Source: JANPLN01 sp043757265
Lineage (GTDB): Bacteria > Bdellovibrionota > Bdellovibrionia > Bdellovibrionales > JAGQZY01
Assembly: GCA_043757265.1 (NCBI GenBank)
Contig: JAYUQP010000061.1
Location: 11,533-75,532 of the forward strand
Direction: 5' to 3'
Length of the DNA stretch: 64,000 nt
The translations under genes were made by a program, and so were the position numbers. Positions within the stretch are counted from its first letter, which is position 1. The number at the start of each line of letters is the position of its first letter. Positions 33,099-41,521 of the stretch are shown piece after piece. Under the pieces are notes generated by a model. It searched no databases, was not told the origin of the DNA, and saw only the letters and a program-made list of their open reading frames with translations.

Positions 33099-34439
33099 CT
33101 ACAAACTGTTAATAAACGCGACGACGTCGATGCGGGATTGTTTATTTAACTTTTTAAACTTTATCTTTGCAGCTTCGGCTTCACCACCGTGCCACAAAAT
33201 CGCTTCTTCCACGCTCCGAGCTCGTGCATCATGCAATAGATTTTGATGCCCATTCACCGTGGGAATCAAACCAACTCCCCAAAGGGGTTGGGTCCGCCAT
33301 TCTCGACCATTTATCTGGCTATCCGGTTGGCCATCCAGTCGATGATCCGCAAGCTCGGGTCCCATGTCGTGCAAGAGAAAATCCGAATAGGGATAAATGG
33401 TTTGGTTGTGCAAGAAGGAAACGTCATGCTGTGATCCCGTCCGAAACGTCGGGATGTGGCATTGCGTGCAATGAATTTGTTTAAACGATTGTTCTCCGCG
33501 CAAAACAGAAGGGTTGTTTGAATCGCGTCTTGCAGGGACTCCAATTGTTTGCGTGTAAATAGTTAGCCCATCGAGAATAGTTTCGTTGATTTCAGGACTC
33601 CCACCGGATGGGGCTTGCAAGCACAGAAGTTGTGCGGTGGTACAATTCTCGTTGGGAAAAAGCGACGTGGTAAGTCCGAGGTCGCCCAAAAAAGCTGCTG
33701 CATTTTGTTGTCTCAGCGTGGGCTGCGACGCTTTCCAACCAAAACGTCCTAGGCGATTTGCGGCGGCCGCAATGTCATAAACCAAATTAGCTTTTCCAGA
33801 TATACCGTCACCGTCCGTATCATTAATATCTTCTCTTTGTAAAATATTCTTTTCGTCAATAGCTTCAATCAAACCCAGCCCAATCATCTGTGTAGCGACA
33901 CGTGGAGAAACTCTTGTGTTCGTTGGCAGTGCTCCAAAGCGCAAATCAGTAAAACGAAATTCAGGAACACGTAATTGGTACGAATCACCATCATCGTATT
34001 TTCCGTCAATCATACGCAAAAAGACTTTAGGAAGAGCCTCACCGGGAACGCCGCTAATGCCTAATGGGTTCAGCTGTTCACCGTAATTTTCGGCGTTACT
34101 CAAACGGAAAAGGAGCGACACGTTTACACTGAATTCGGTGTGACTTGTGGGGGCGTGATAACCAACACCACGTCCAGCTAACTGGTGGCACGACGTGCAA
34201 GATATGGCGTTAAAGGTAGGCCCCAACCCATCGCGATCTTCAGTAAATGCAGGAGCTTCCGGCCAGCCAATTTTGAAAAATGAATTTCCTTCACCAAACT
34301 GAATTAAAGTTTCGCCCTTTACATTTGGGCCAGGGTGAATGAAGGCATTTTTTGAAAGATCGGTATGTGTTAAATCTCCTGCAGGAAGATCTGAATTTGC
34401 CGATACAATAACTATAAAAACTAGAAAAATTGAATTCAC
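33099..34439 (-). CDS. Di-haem c-type oxidoreductase (DUF1111/peroxidase-like)
   Basis: Two CxxCH haem motifs: CTSCH in NAISCTSCHQLAGRG and CTQCH in QIHCTQCHIPTFRTG, which places it in the di-haem oxidoreductase / cytochrome-c-peroxidase-like family DUF1111. DGRP-like features: FTDLRFGALPTNTRVSPRVATQMIGLGLIEAID and DTDGDGISGKANLVYD (a possible calcium loop). The GTG at 34439 gives a short hydrophobic signal (NSIFLVFIVIVSANS); the frame is open to 34550 but that start adds a basic leader. Probably periplasmic. No neighbour for electron supply. Confidence 0.82.
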   Translation of the reverse strand: MNSIFLVFIVIVSANSDLPAGDLTHTDLSKNAFIHPGPNVKGETLIQFGEGNSFFKIGWPEAPAFTEDRDGLGPTFNAISCTSCHQLAGRGVGYHAPTSHTEFSVNVSLLFRLSNAENYGEQLNPLGISGVPGEALPKVFLRMIDGKYDDGDSYQLRVPEFRFTDLRFGALPTNTRVSPRVATQMIGLGLIEAIDEKNILQREDINDTDGDGISGKANLVYDIAAAANRLGRFGWKASQPTLRQQNAAAFLGDLGLTTSLFPNENCTTAQLLCLQAPSGGSPEINETILDGLTIYTQTIGVPARRDSNNPSVLRGEQSFKQIHCTQCHIPTFRTGSQHDVSFLHNQTIYPYSDFLLHDMGPELADHRLDGQPDSQINGREWRTQPLWGVGLIPTVNGHQNLLHDARARSVEEAILWHGGEAEAAKIKFKKLNKQSRIDVVAFINSL

Positions 34440-34576
34440 TTTATTAAACCGTCCAATTTTACCTTCGAGGGCCGTGATACGACGTTTTTGATCAATACAA
34501 ACTCTAATACGTTTCTTCAAGGTAAACTGTGCCTTGGGAAATTTATTCACATCAAATAGAACTGTGACATCACTTG

Positions 34577-35536
34577 CTACTTCGCTGCAGGTAACTGAAT
34601 TCTCATTTCAAATGGAAAGTGGTCAGAGCCGATGTTTGGGCCGCGGGAGTAGTTACCCACACGAAGATTTTCGGTGGCTAAACAATGATCTATAGGGATC
34701 CTTAAAAAAGGTAGCGACGAAGGCCAACTAGGAACAAGTCCAGATCCTTGCGGTAAACGTAATTTTGTTTCGGATAACAATTTTTTAAATGGATGCGACC
34801 ATGGGGTGGCATTAAAATCACCACATAGAATCGATGGAGTCTGAGTTTTTTGGATAAATTTGGAAACGTCATCAAAGTATTCGTTTCGCAGCTGCGTTCC
34901 CTCTGCACCGATCGGGGGGAACGGATGGATTGCAACAATATTTAATATTGAATTAAAAAATTGTATTTTTGCAGATATGTATGGAATTTGTGAGTTGCTC
35001 TGTCGATGTATCTTAGTTTGCTCCAGAGGAATTTTGCTTATTATTCCGATTCCAAAATTGCCATTATCCATAACGGCTTTCCCGTAGGGGTAATCATTTT
35101 TTAAACTCACCAAATGCACTCCAAAGCTTGGTGTTAATTCTGTTAAGATAATGACATCGGGGTCGTATTTTCTGACGTAATCGGCAAATTTTTCCCAATT
35201 GGTATTTTGACTATTGATGTTTATCGAAGTGAACTTGAACTCTCGGCTGGAAATGGAGCGACTGATCCCCTTTGATTGATAGAATGGTAGTAGACTTAAA
35301 CAATTAATAATATGTGTCGGTACAAGTGCAGTTAGATTTGCATAGTTTTTCCTGTAAACGAGTAGTGATATCGTCAATAGAAAAAAATTGAGAAAAAAGT
35401 ATTGTATCGCAAAATGTGAAAAAAGATCTAAGAGCCAATGCCACTCACCAAACTTTCCCAGCATGGTAAACAACAGTAACAGCATGATTGTACCAGTTAT
35501 TAGGTGTTTTGATAGCCATCTGGAATTTTCCTTCAT
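34577..35536 (-). CDS. Membrane-anchored EEP-family (endonuclease/exonuclease/phosphatase) protein
   Basis: 319 residues. Two N-terminal membrane helices (ITGTIMLLLLFTMLG; FAIQYFFLNFFLLTISLLVY) precede an EEP domain: FTSININSQN (N), VIILTELTP (Glu), ILNIVAIHPFPP, ILCGDFNATPWSHPF (GDFNA) and IGSDHFPFEMRI (SDH). A close type is the YafD/EEP group with a membrane part. It cleaves phosphodiesters, substrate unknown. AT-richer than neighbours, and it starts within 1 bp of a REP-like palindrome at the end of the RAYT gene; the pair may have been acquired. Confidence 0.8.
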   Translation of the reverse strand: MKENSRWLSKHLITGTIMLLLLFTMLGKFGEWHWLLDLFSHFAIQYFFLNFFLLTISLLVYRKNYANLTALVPTHIINCLSLLPFYQSKGISRSISSREFKFTSININSQNTNWEKFADYVRKYDPDVIILTELTPSFGVHLVSLKNDYPYGKAVMDNGNFGIGIISKIPLEQTKIHRQSNSQIPYISAKIQFFNSILNIVAIHPFPPIGAEGTQLRNEYFDDVSKFIQKTQTPSILCGDFNATPWSHPFKKLLSETKLRLPQGSGLVPSWPSSLPFLRIPIDHCLATENLRVGNYSRGPNIGSDHFPFEMRIQLPAAK

Positions 35537-35538
35537 TT

Positions 35539-35551
35539 GGTACCACGTACC
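35539..35551. repeat. REP-like palindrome at RAYT 3' side
   Basis: GGTACCACGTACC, i.e. on the other strand GGTAC-GTG-GTACC. It is a one-base variant of GGTACTTGGTACC in the element after eno (40802-40910), and lies between the RAYT stop and the EEP start codon. Confidence 0.7.
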
Positions 35552-35569
35552 CGGAGGGGATGCATAATG

Positions 35570-36199
35570 TCATGTTCCCGGCATTTTCTCTAGGACCGGC
35601 AGCTTTCGGTGCTTTGATTTGTGAATTGTAAATACTTGTTTAGTTAAACTTTTCCTCATAAGGCGTTTTTGGTCATCTGCAAAACAGAGATTGAGCCAGT
35701 CCAAGTCCAAATCGATTTTTTTGTCGAGGTCGTTGAAAAAATCAGTTAACAAAAAATCCGAACTTTGGTTTTTAAATGTTGAATAGCAATACTCTTCAAC
35801 CCGAGAACAGATTCCAGCTTCCACCGGGTTGCGGAGCACATACTTAACACAGTTCCAAAAATAGTGTTCTGTATCTATGAGGCAGGGTCTATATCGTCCA
35901 CCGAAAAAGTGATTCATACGCTGACTTTTCGCATTTGCTCGCTTGGCGACCTCTCGATGCAGGTAAAGCATGGCTGCGCTTAAGTTGTTATTAGGTGTGT
36001 GTATCATCAAATGAAAATGATTGGACATGAGTACAAATTGCAGAAGATTGCACCCGTAGTCTTCTTTAAGAATCGCAAAAATTGACATAAAAAGATCCCA
36101 TAGCTCGTCTAATGGAAGACTGAAAAAATCTTTATTGTTTGAACGATTTGTAACATGGAAAGGGTACTCACTTGATCCAATTACTAGTTTTCGAGGCAT
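35570..36199 (-). CDS. REP-associated tyrosine transposase (RAYT, Y1 family)
   Basis: 209 residues. Single-domain HUH transposase of the TnpA_REP/IS200-like type: the HUH motif is NHFHLMIH (His61, His63), and the catalytic tyrosine is most likely Tyr120 in KYVLRNPVEAG, the NPV signature being typical of RAYTs. GGRYRPCLID lies just before. Unlike IS200, RAYTs are single-copy and mobilise short REP palindromes. GGTACCACGTACC stands on its 3' side and GGTAGGTGGTACC on its 5' side, in opposite orientation. No terminal IS ends. Probably intact. Confidence 0.88.
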   Translation of the reverse strand: MPRKLVIGSSEYPFHVTNRSNNKDFFSLPLDELWDLFMSIFAILKEDYGCNLLQFVLMSNHFHLMIHTPNNNLSAAMLYLHREVAKRANAKSQRMNHFFGGRYRPCLIDTEHYFWNCVKYVLRNPVEAGICSRVEEYCYSTFKNQSSDFLLTDFFNDLDKKIDLDLDWLNLCFADDQKRLMRKSLTKQVFTIHKSKHRKLPVLEKMPGT

Positions 36200-36330
36200 A
36201 TGTGAAGTTTTGCATAATAGATACCTTTTCTAGAACAAGCAAAGCGGAGTTTGATATTTCGAAAGTTGGTTTGCGCCGGATTAGCGGACGTAGACGAAAA
36301 TCCAGTTTTCGTTGCGCCGCATCTCCCGTA

Positions 36331-36343
36331 GGTAGGTGGTACC
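36331..36343. repeat. REP-like palindrome at RAYT 5' side
   Basis: GGTAGGTGGTACC, one mismatch from GGTACGTGGTACC on the other side, opposite orientation. It stands between the RAYT start and the next plus-strand gene. Confidence 0.6.
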
Positions 36344-36413
36344 GAAAGAGAAACTAGACTCAAGAGCATCTCAAAATGAGCCGATCTTCTATTTACAATC
36401 AAGGAGGATTGGG

Positions 36414-36692
36414 ATGTTTCTTCAAGGTGATTTACAGCGAGTCTTCGATGCACTTTATCACATGGGAGTGATCGACCCAGTTTTAAAAATGGATTGGAGT
36501 GAAGAGTTTGGAAAACTCGACACGCAACCATGGGTTTTAAAACCTGTTCTCGAAGCGGTAAATCAGTGTCCTGGAAGTTACGAAGAATTGATTGATGAAC
36601 TGCAGTCCTTTGACAAACTGACTCTGAATTACCTAGCGATGTTGGTGGCTAAAGAGCTGATGTATTTTCACACGAACACAGTGGTTCATTAG
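36414..36692 (+). CDS. Small helical protein, unknown, first gene of the CpaF operon
   Basis: 92 residues from the ATG at 36414, which has AAGGAGG 6 bp upstream; an open frame reaching to 36336 has no site and runs through REP-like DNA. Amphipathic helices (FDALYHMGVIDPVLKMDW, EELIDELQSFDKLTLNYLAML) without signal or metal motif. It is followed after 10 bp by the cupredoxin-like gene and then cpaF. No family recognised. Confidence 0.7.
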   Translation: MFLQGDLQRVFDALYHMGVIDPVLKMDWSEEFGKLDTQPWVLKPVLEAVNQCPGSYEELIDELQSFDKLTLNYLAMLVAKELMYFHTNTVVH

Positions 36693-36702
36693 AGGAGATT
36701 TT

Positions 36703-37248
36703 ATGAAGAGATTAATAGTATTCACAATTTTGTTTTCATTTTCGATATCAGCACTGGCTGATTGGACCATCGATCTTTCTCGTCGACAAAAAGATCTTAA
36801 ACGTATGGATCTTGAGGACATGGTCGCAGATGAAAAAAAACAAGGAACTCTTGAGCAAATCTTTGAAAAAGAAATGCCTAAAGAAGAAGTGGTCATTGCG
36901 AATACAGACAAAGGTTTTGTTCCCAATGTTTTACGTCTCAAGAAGGACCAGATTTATCAAGTTTCGGTTGTGAATGTGAACAAAAACAAAAAAAATGTTA
37001 GCTTCATGTTAGATGCGTTTGCCGAACACCATGGGACTTATTTTGGCGACGTGGTGACGTTTACAGTAAAGCCGCAAAAAGAAGGTCTTTTTCAGTTTTA
37101 CTGTCCTGAGGCAGAGTTCATCGGAAAAGTTTTAGTGTATGGTCCCGAAGAGCAGTTGCAGCCTGTACCATCAATTCATATACGCCAGCCCGCCCAACAA
37201 GGCGAAGCTGCAGTACCACCGGCAATCATAAGGGGAGGCCATGAGTAA
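36703..37248 (+). CDS. Secreted cupredoxin-like protein
   Basis: 181 residues. Signal MKRLIVFTILFSFSISALAD. The core (VVIANTDKGFVPNVLRLKKDQIYQVSVVNVNKNKKNVSFMLDAF, VTFTVKPQKEGLFQFYCPEAEFIGKVLVYG) fits a cupredoxin beta sandwich with the Cys-loop FYCPEAEFIGK; the His/Met ligand pattern is incomplete, so copper binding is not certain. Charged coiled N-terminus and Pro-rich end. It overlaps cpaF by 8 bp and so belongs to this operon, an unusual partner for a secretion ATPase. Confidence 0.75.
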   Translation: MKRLIVFTILFSFSISALADWTIDLSRRQKDLKRMDLEDMVADEKKQGTLEQIFEKEMPKEEVVIANTDKGFVPNVLRLKKDQIYQVSVVNVNKNKKNVSFMLDAFAEHHGTYFGDVVTFTVKPQKEGLFQFYCPEAEFIGKVLVYGPEEQLQPVPSIHIRQPAQQGEAAVPPAIIRGGHE

Positions 37249-38362
37249 AGCGAGCGAAAAAGATCTCTTTAAAGAGTCGCTTAAAAATTACTTGGCGCCG
37301 GTCTTCGGTTATCTCGAGGACCCTTCGATTACTGAGATTCTCATTAACGGTCCCAATGATATTTTTATTGAGCGTGGCGGAAAGTTACACCGCACCGATG
37401 CAGTGTTTGCGTCAGAAGATGATCTCCTTGCAGGGATCAATAACATTGCTCAATATGTAAAACGTCGAATCACCAAAGACGAACCTCGGCTTGATGCACG
37501 TCTTCCCGATGGCTCACGAATTCATGCAGTGATCCGCCCGTGTGCAATGAGCGGTCCCACGGTGAGCATTCGTAAATTTAGTAAAACAAAAATAGACTTT
37601 AAAAAATATATTGAATGGGGAGCTATCACTCCCGATGCTGCGCAGTTTTTAGAAATCTGCATGTTTCTTGGCAAAAATATTTTAGTCAGCGGCGGAACGG
37701 GTTCTGGAAAAACCACACTATTAGGTTTATTGTGCAGTCGCATTCCGAAAGGCCAAAGAATTATCGTGATTGAGGATGCTAGCGAATTGATCATAGATTA
37801 CGAACACGTTGTGCGCTTCGAAACAAAAATGGCCGACGAAATGGGCAAAGGCGAAGTAAGCATGTACGACTTACTTAAAAGCAGTCTGCGCTTGCGACCC
37901 GATCGCATCATCGTGGGCGAGGTTCGAGGGTCCGAAGGCATGGAGCTAATTCAGGCCATGAACACCGGCCACAAAGGATGTTTAGGCACGATACACGCCA
38001 ATTCAGCCCCCGATGCACTGCTCAGACTCGAAGCATTGGCTTCGGGTGGGGACAACAAAATTAGCGAGAAGGCCCTTCGTCATTCCATCTCCTCAGCCAT
38101 CGAGGTCGTTGTGCAAATTTCTCGCGTATCTGATGGGTCGCGTAAAGTGATGTCGATCTCGGAAGCCATCGGGCTTGGCGATGACGGAACCTACAAAACT
38201 GAAGACATCTATAGAATCAGTAGCTTAACGCGAACACCCGAGGGTAAATTAAAAGGGCAAATTGAGCCCACTGGAATGTTGCCCACGTTTATGCGTGAGC
38301 TTGAAGACAATAGAATTCCATTTCCTCGCAGTAAATTTTTTACCAGCAAAAAAGCCTCTTAA
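37241..38362 (+). CDS. CpaF/TadA-type secretion ATPase
   Basis: 373 residues. Type II/IV secretion ATPase family: LEDPSITEILINGPNDIFIERGG, DARLPDGSRIHAVIRP, Walker A SGGTGSGKTTLLG near residue 152, IVIEDASELII, Asp box and SSLRLRPDRIIVGEVRGSEGMELIQAMNTGHKGCLGTIHANSA. The family energises Flp/Tad pilus assembly. No other tad genes adjoin; instead a small helical protein and a cupredoxin-like secreted protein precede it. The DNA-binding or pilus target is unknown. Confidence 0.88.
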   Translation: MSKASEKDLFKESLKNYLAPVFGYLEDPSITEILINGPNDIFIERGGKLHRTDAVFASEDDLLAGINNIAQYVKRRITKDEPRLDARLPDGSRIHAVIRPCAMSGPTVSIRKFSKTKIDFKKYIEWGAITPDAAQFLEICMFLGKNILVSGGTGSGKTTLLGLLCSRIPKGQRIIVIEDASELIIDYEHVVRFETKMADEMGKGEVSMYDLLKSSLRLRPDRIIVGEVRGSEGMELIQAMNTGHKGCLGTIHANSAPDALLRLEALASGGDNKISEKALRHSISSAIEVVVQISRVSDGSRKVMSISEAIGLGDDGTYKTEDIYRISSLTRTPEGKLKGQIEPTGMLPTFMRELEDNRIPFPRSKFFTSKKAS

Positions 38363-38449
38363 GCGAAGCGGGTTTGCTGCACCTATGTCAAAACTGGGAC
38401 ACGCCCGAGTAACGTTTGTTTTCTCTCTGAAAACGTAGGAAAACGAACT

Positions 38450-39478
38450 GTGCTTATAAGCTGCAAAGTTTCTAATTCTGTTCTTACATTTTTAGAGCGT
38501 CAAGGAAGGGATCTATCTCCTTTTTATCAAAATCTTGACGTTCCCGAAGACTTTTTGCGCGACACTTCATGCTGGCTCGAAGCCGAAAAAATGGAAACTT
38601 TGCTACGAGACATTGACTCCCTTTTCACAGATGTACCGGATCAATACTTACGAGAGATTGGCCGACAGAACGAGCAGCTCCGCACATGGGGAGTTCTAGA
38701 CAGTGTTTTAAAAATGGTGGAATCGCCGCAAGACATTTACTGTCAGCCGTCGCGCTTTATTTCTTATTTTATTTCTCCAGAGCCACCCATAGCGGCGTGG
38801 CGGCAAGACGGCGAAGTGATTCGTTTTCAACTCCCGGTCCTTGCATCACAGTATCCTTACATCACTTTGTATTTAACGGGTGCCCTTGAAGGGCTCCCAC
38901 AATACATGCGGCAACCTCTAGCCTCGGTAAAGTGGCAAGACAGCCAGATTGATATTTTGTGGAAGCAAACCCAGGAAAGTTTACTTCCCGACGATGAAAT
39001 GCATCTCCGTCAGTTCAACCCGCAATGGGTGCGAAGCATGATGGAAAGTTTAGAAAAACATCAAAAAAATTTAGAAAACCGTTCGGGAGCTCCCGAAGCT
39101 GTGAGCATGAATGCCGACGAGATGCGCGAGCTGCAAACTTTTTTGCGTGAGACGTCTGTAAAATTTGAGTTTTTTCTGCAAGAATCTCTAGCGGTGAAAA
39201 GCGATTTTTTGAAATTGCATGATTATTTTGTTCGATCGCAACAGCTTGTTACGTTTTTGGTGCACTCTGGGCGAAAAACCAAACAGGTGGATGAGGCTAT
39301 GCGACGCATGGATTGGCAGCATGTGCAATCGTCTTACAGTCAAATGGTCGAAGAGGCGTGCGAACGATTACTAAAAAACAAAGCCACGATGCAAGATTTA
39401 TCATCGAGCTTTGAAAAATTCAAAAAGTCGACAGAGGCTAAAAATACTTTCGACGAAAATCTAGCGTTGCCGATGTAG
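38450..39478 (+). CDS. Unknown protein with AraC-N-like beginning and helical end
   Basis: 342 residues from the GTG at 38450. The N-terminus (LISCKVSNSVLTFLERQGRDLSPFYQNLDVPEDFLRDTSCWLEAEKMETLLRDID) resembles the arabinose-binding-type N-terminal region found in some AraC-type and kinase proteins. Residues 205-330 are helical and charged (EMRELQTFLRETSVKFEFFLQESL, ERLLKNKATMQDLSSSFEKFKK). No DNA-binding domain was recognised. The stop TAG is the first triplet of a GC-rich repeat, and eno follows. Confidence 0.6.
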   Translation: MLISCKVSNSVLTFLERQGRDLSPFYQNLDVPEDFLRDTSCWLEAEKMETLLRDIDSLFTDVPDQYLREIGRQNEQLRTWGVLDSVLKMVESPQDIYCQPSRFISYFISPEPPIAAWRQDGEVIRFQLPVLASQYPYITLYLTGALEGLPQYMRQPLASVKWQDSQIDILWKQTQESLLPDDEMHLRQFNPQWVRSMMESLEKHQKNLENRSGAPEAVSMNADEMRELQTFLRETSVKFEFFLQESLAVKSDFLKLHDYFVRSQQLVTFLVHSGRKTKQVDEAMRRMDWQHVQSSYSQMVEEACERLLKNKATMQDLSSSFEKFKKSTEAKNTFDENLALPM

Positions 39479-39515
39479 GCCGAGGCTAAGGCCGAAGGCG
39501 AAAAGCCAGCAAAGC
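39476..39515. repeat. GC-rich repeat (family D), copy 2
   Basis: Starts with the stop codon as TAGGCCGAGGCTAAGGCCGA and continues GGCGAAAAGCCAGC. It matches 13325-13360 with few differences; both copies begin with a TAG stop codon. Confidence 0.65.
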
Positions 39516-39531
39516 TACACAGGAGTCCATC

Positions 39532-40785
39532 ATGGCAGAAATTGTTTCCATACTTGGTCGCGAAATTTTAGACAGCCGAGGGTTTCCAACTCTTGAGGTT
39601 GAAGTCCTTACGAACAACGGAGTCATTGGACGAGCTGCTGTGCCCTCAGGTGCATCGACAGGGGCGCACGAGGCCCACGAGCTGCGCGATGGCGATAAAG
39701 GTCGTTACATGGGAAAAGGTGTTCTCATCGCCGTGGAAAATGTGAATAGCGAAATCTCGGACGCTCTCGAAGGCTTTGATGTTTTTGATCAAGCCGGGCT
39801 CGATCAAAAGCTCATCGAGCTTGACGGCACAAAAAATAAATCCCGTTTGGGTGCAAATGCGATTTTAGGAGTATCGTTAGCTACCGCAAAAGCGGCAGCT
39901 CAGGAATCGCGCCTACCGCTCTACAAATACATCGGCGGAGTGCACAGTCATCAGCTTCCCATTCCATTGATGAACGTGATGAATGGCGGAGCACATGCAG
40001 ATAACGGTGTGGACATTCAGGAATTTATGATTGTTCCTCGCCAGCAAAACTTTCGCGAGACATTGCGTGTGGGCTCTGAAATCTTTCACACACTTAAAAA
40101 AATTCTCATCGAAAAAAAATTAACGACATCCGTGGGCGATGAGGGCGGTTTTGCTCCGGCTTTAGAATCTAATGAGCAGGCGTTAGAGCTTTTAGCTTTG
40201 GCCATTGAAAAAGCAGGATACCGACTGGGTGAAGATGTTTTTATGGCGCTCGACGTCGCCGCCACCGAATTTTTTAAAGATGGCCGCTACGAGTGGGAAG
40301 GTAAAAAAATCACAGCCGCCGAGTTGATCGATATCTATTCGGGATGGACAAAAAGGTTTCCACTGATCAGCATCGAAGACGGTTTGGCCGAAGATGATTG
40401 GGCAGGATGGAAAGATCTCACAGGAAAAATTGGCTCTACAGTACAGTTAGTGGGCGATGATTTGTTTGTAACAAACATCGAGCGTGTTAAGCGTGGCGTT
40501 GCCGAACAGTGTGCAAACGCCCTGCTTGTGAAGGTAAATCAGATTGGAACTTTGACCGAAACAATCCAAGCGGTGCAATTTGCGCAGCGCTCAGGCTACA
40601 ACACGGTGATGTCGCATAGAAGCGGCGAAACCGAAGACGTGACAATCGCCGATCTCGCCGTGGCGCTAAACTGCAGGCAAATCAAAACCGGCAGTCTGTG
40701 TCGGAGCGAGCGTATCGCCAAATACAACCAGCTCCTCCGCATTGAAGAGCAACTCGTAAAAAGCGCGACCTTCGCCCAGCTCTAA
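39532..40785 (+). CDS. eno: Enolase
   Basis: 417 residues, normal length. Converts 2-phosphoglycerate to phosphoenolpyruvate with two Mg ions. VPSGASTGAHEAHELRD, MNVMNGGAHADNGVDIQEFMI, VALDVAATEFF (Asp ligand), ISIEDGLAEDDW (Glu/Asp ligand), QLVGDDLFVTN (Asp ligand), KVNQIGTLTE (catalytic Lys) and VMSHRSGETED are all present, as is the conserved CRSERIAKYNQLLRIEE end. An ribosome site AGGAG stands before the ATG. The stop TAA is followed by a palindromic element; ftsB comes next. Confidence 0.97.
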   Translation: MAEIVSILGREILDSRGFPTLEVEVLTNNGVIGRAAVPSGASTGAHEAHELRDGDKGRYMGKGVLIAVENVNSEISDALEGFDVFDQAGLDQKLIELDGTKNKSRLGANAILGVSLATAKAAAQESRLPLYKYIGGVHSHQLPIPLMNVMNGGAHADNGVDIQEFMIVPRQQNFRETLRVGSEIFHTLKKILIEKKLTTSVGDEGGFAPALESNEQALELLALAIEKAGYRLGEDVFMALDVAATEFFKDGRYEWEGKKITAAELIDIYSGWTKRFPLISIEDGLAEDDWAGWKDLTGKIGSTVQLVGDDLFVTNIERVKRGVAEQCANALLVKVNQIGTLTETIQAVQFAQRSGYNTVMSHRSGETEDVTIADLAVALNCRQIKTGSLCRSERIAKYNQLLRIEEQLVKSATFAQL

Positions 40786-40932
40786 AAGGTGCCAGTTTCG
40801 AAAAAGGTACCAAGTACCTTTTCCGGTAACGTAAGCGAGTTGAGGTCTTATCATCAAATTTTATTTCCCTAACTCTCGTATATTACCGGAAAAGGTACTT
40901 GGTACCTTTTCCTACCGAAAAACGACTTGGTA
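40786..40932. repeat. Palindromic element (family C) after eno
   Basis: Arms at 40802-40829 and 40883-40910 are perfect inverted copies beginning AAAAGGTACCAAGTACC and ending CCGGTAA; each arm is itself the hairpin AAAAGGTAC-CAA-GTACCTTTT. Weaker outer pairs (GGTGCCAG at 40788 and ACTTGGTAC at 40924) surround it. The core GGTAC-NTG-GTACC is that of the palindromes beside the RAYT gene. The internal 53 bp are unrelated to coding. Confidence 0.85.
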
Positions 40933-40961
40933 CATAATCAAGGACGCCTTATCATATTGCT

Positions 40962-41264
40962 ATGACGACTTTTAAAACTTCGTTTATGGATTTACTCAAC
41001 CGGCCATCAAAAGTTTTTCTGTATGCCGTGGTGATGGCATTGTTGATGCTTCTTTACGATGGGAGCTTTTGGAATCTATGGAGCCTGCATCGCAACGAAA
41101 AAGAAATGCAAAAGCGTATTCACGCCATCGAGCAAGATGTGCAGTCGTTGCAGTTTAGGGTTGAAGCCGCTAGGTCGCATTCGTTTATCGAAAGGCAAGC
41201 CACAGAGCAACTGGGTTTGGTTCGTGAGGATGAGTTGGTCTTTGTTTTTTCCGACGGAGAATAG
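40962..41264 (+). CDS. ftsB: Septum formation protein FtsB/DivIC-like
   Basis: 100 residues. One TM helix (FLYAVVMALLMLLYDGSFW) near residues 19-37, then a coiled coil (LHRNEKEMQKRIHAIEQDVQSLQFRVE) and HSFIERQATEQLGLVREDELVFVF, the RxxLGxxxxxE motif of DivIC/FtsB. It forms part of the FtsQLB complex. The placement after enolase is a classic arrangement. Confidence 0.9.
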   Translation: MTTFKTSFMDLLNRPSKVFLYAVVMALLMLLYDGSFWNLWSLHRNEKEMQKRIHAIEQDVQSLQFRVEAARSHSFIERQATEQLGLVREDELVFVFSDGE

Positions 41265-41266
41265 GA

Positions 41267-41374
41267 TTATTTCGCTAGATCGCGCGTGCTTGCAGCCATA
41301 ACGTTTGGGCTGCAGTTTTGATAAAAGACGGTCATCCACATAAGACTTAAACCAATAAAAATGTATTTAGTCAT
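41267..41374 (-). CDS. Very small lipoprotein (35 residues)
   Basis: Too short for a length-filtered search. From the ATG at 41374 the frame reads MTKYIFIGLSLMWMTVF, YQNCSPNVMAASTRDLAK, stop at 41267. A positively charged beginning, hydrophobic core and Cys21 in the setting FYQNCS suggest a lipoprotein signal; such FxNC boundaries are frequent in Bdellovibrio lipoproteins (general knowledge, not checked). CACGGAGGTCCG before the ATG is a strong ribosome site. It is convergent with ftsB (2-bp gap) and divergent from polA. The mature part would be 15 residues only. Confidence 0.55.
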   Translation of the reverse strand: MTKYIFIGLSLMWMTVFYQNCSPNVMAASTRDLAK

Positions 41375-41521
41375 CGGACCTCCGTGCTGTTCCTTATCGG
41401 CAATCTCCGAGAAACATTAGGACTTTCGTCGAATTTTTCCAATTTTTTTTAAACTCAAATGTTTCAATTTGAGACTCAATCGGGTACTGTTCCTCATCCA
41501 TTTTACGAAAAGGTAAAACAA

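Noticed and set aside
41459..41521. N-terminal extension of DNA polymerase I
   Set aside because: The 21 extra residues do not look like the family and a better start with a ribosome site is at 41522.
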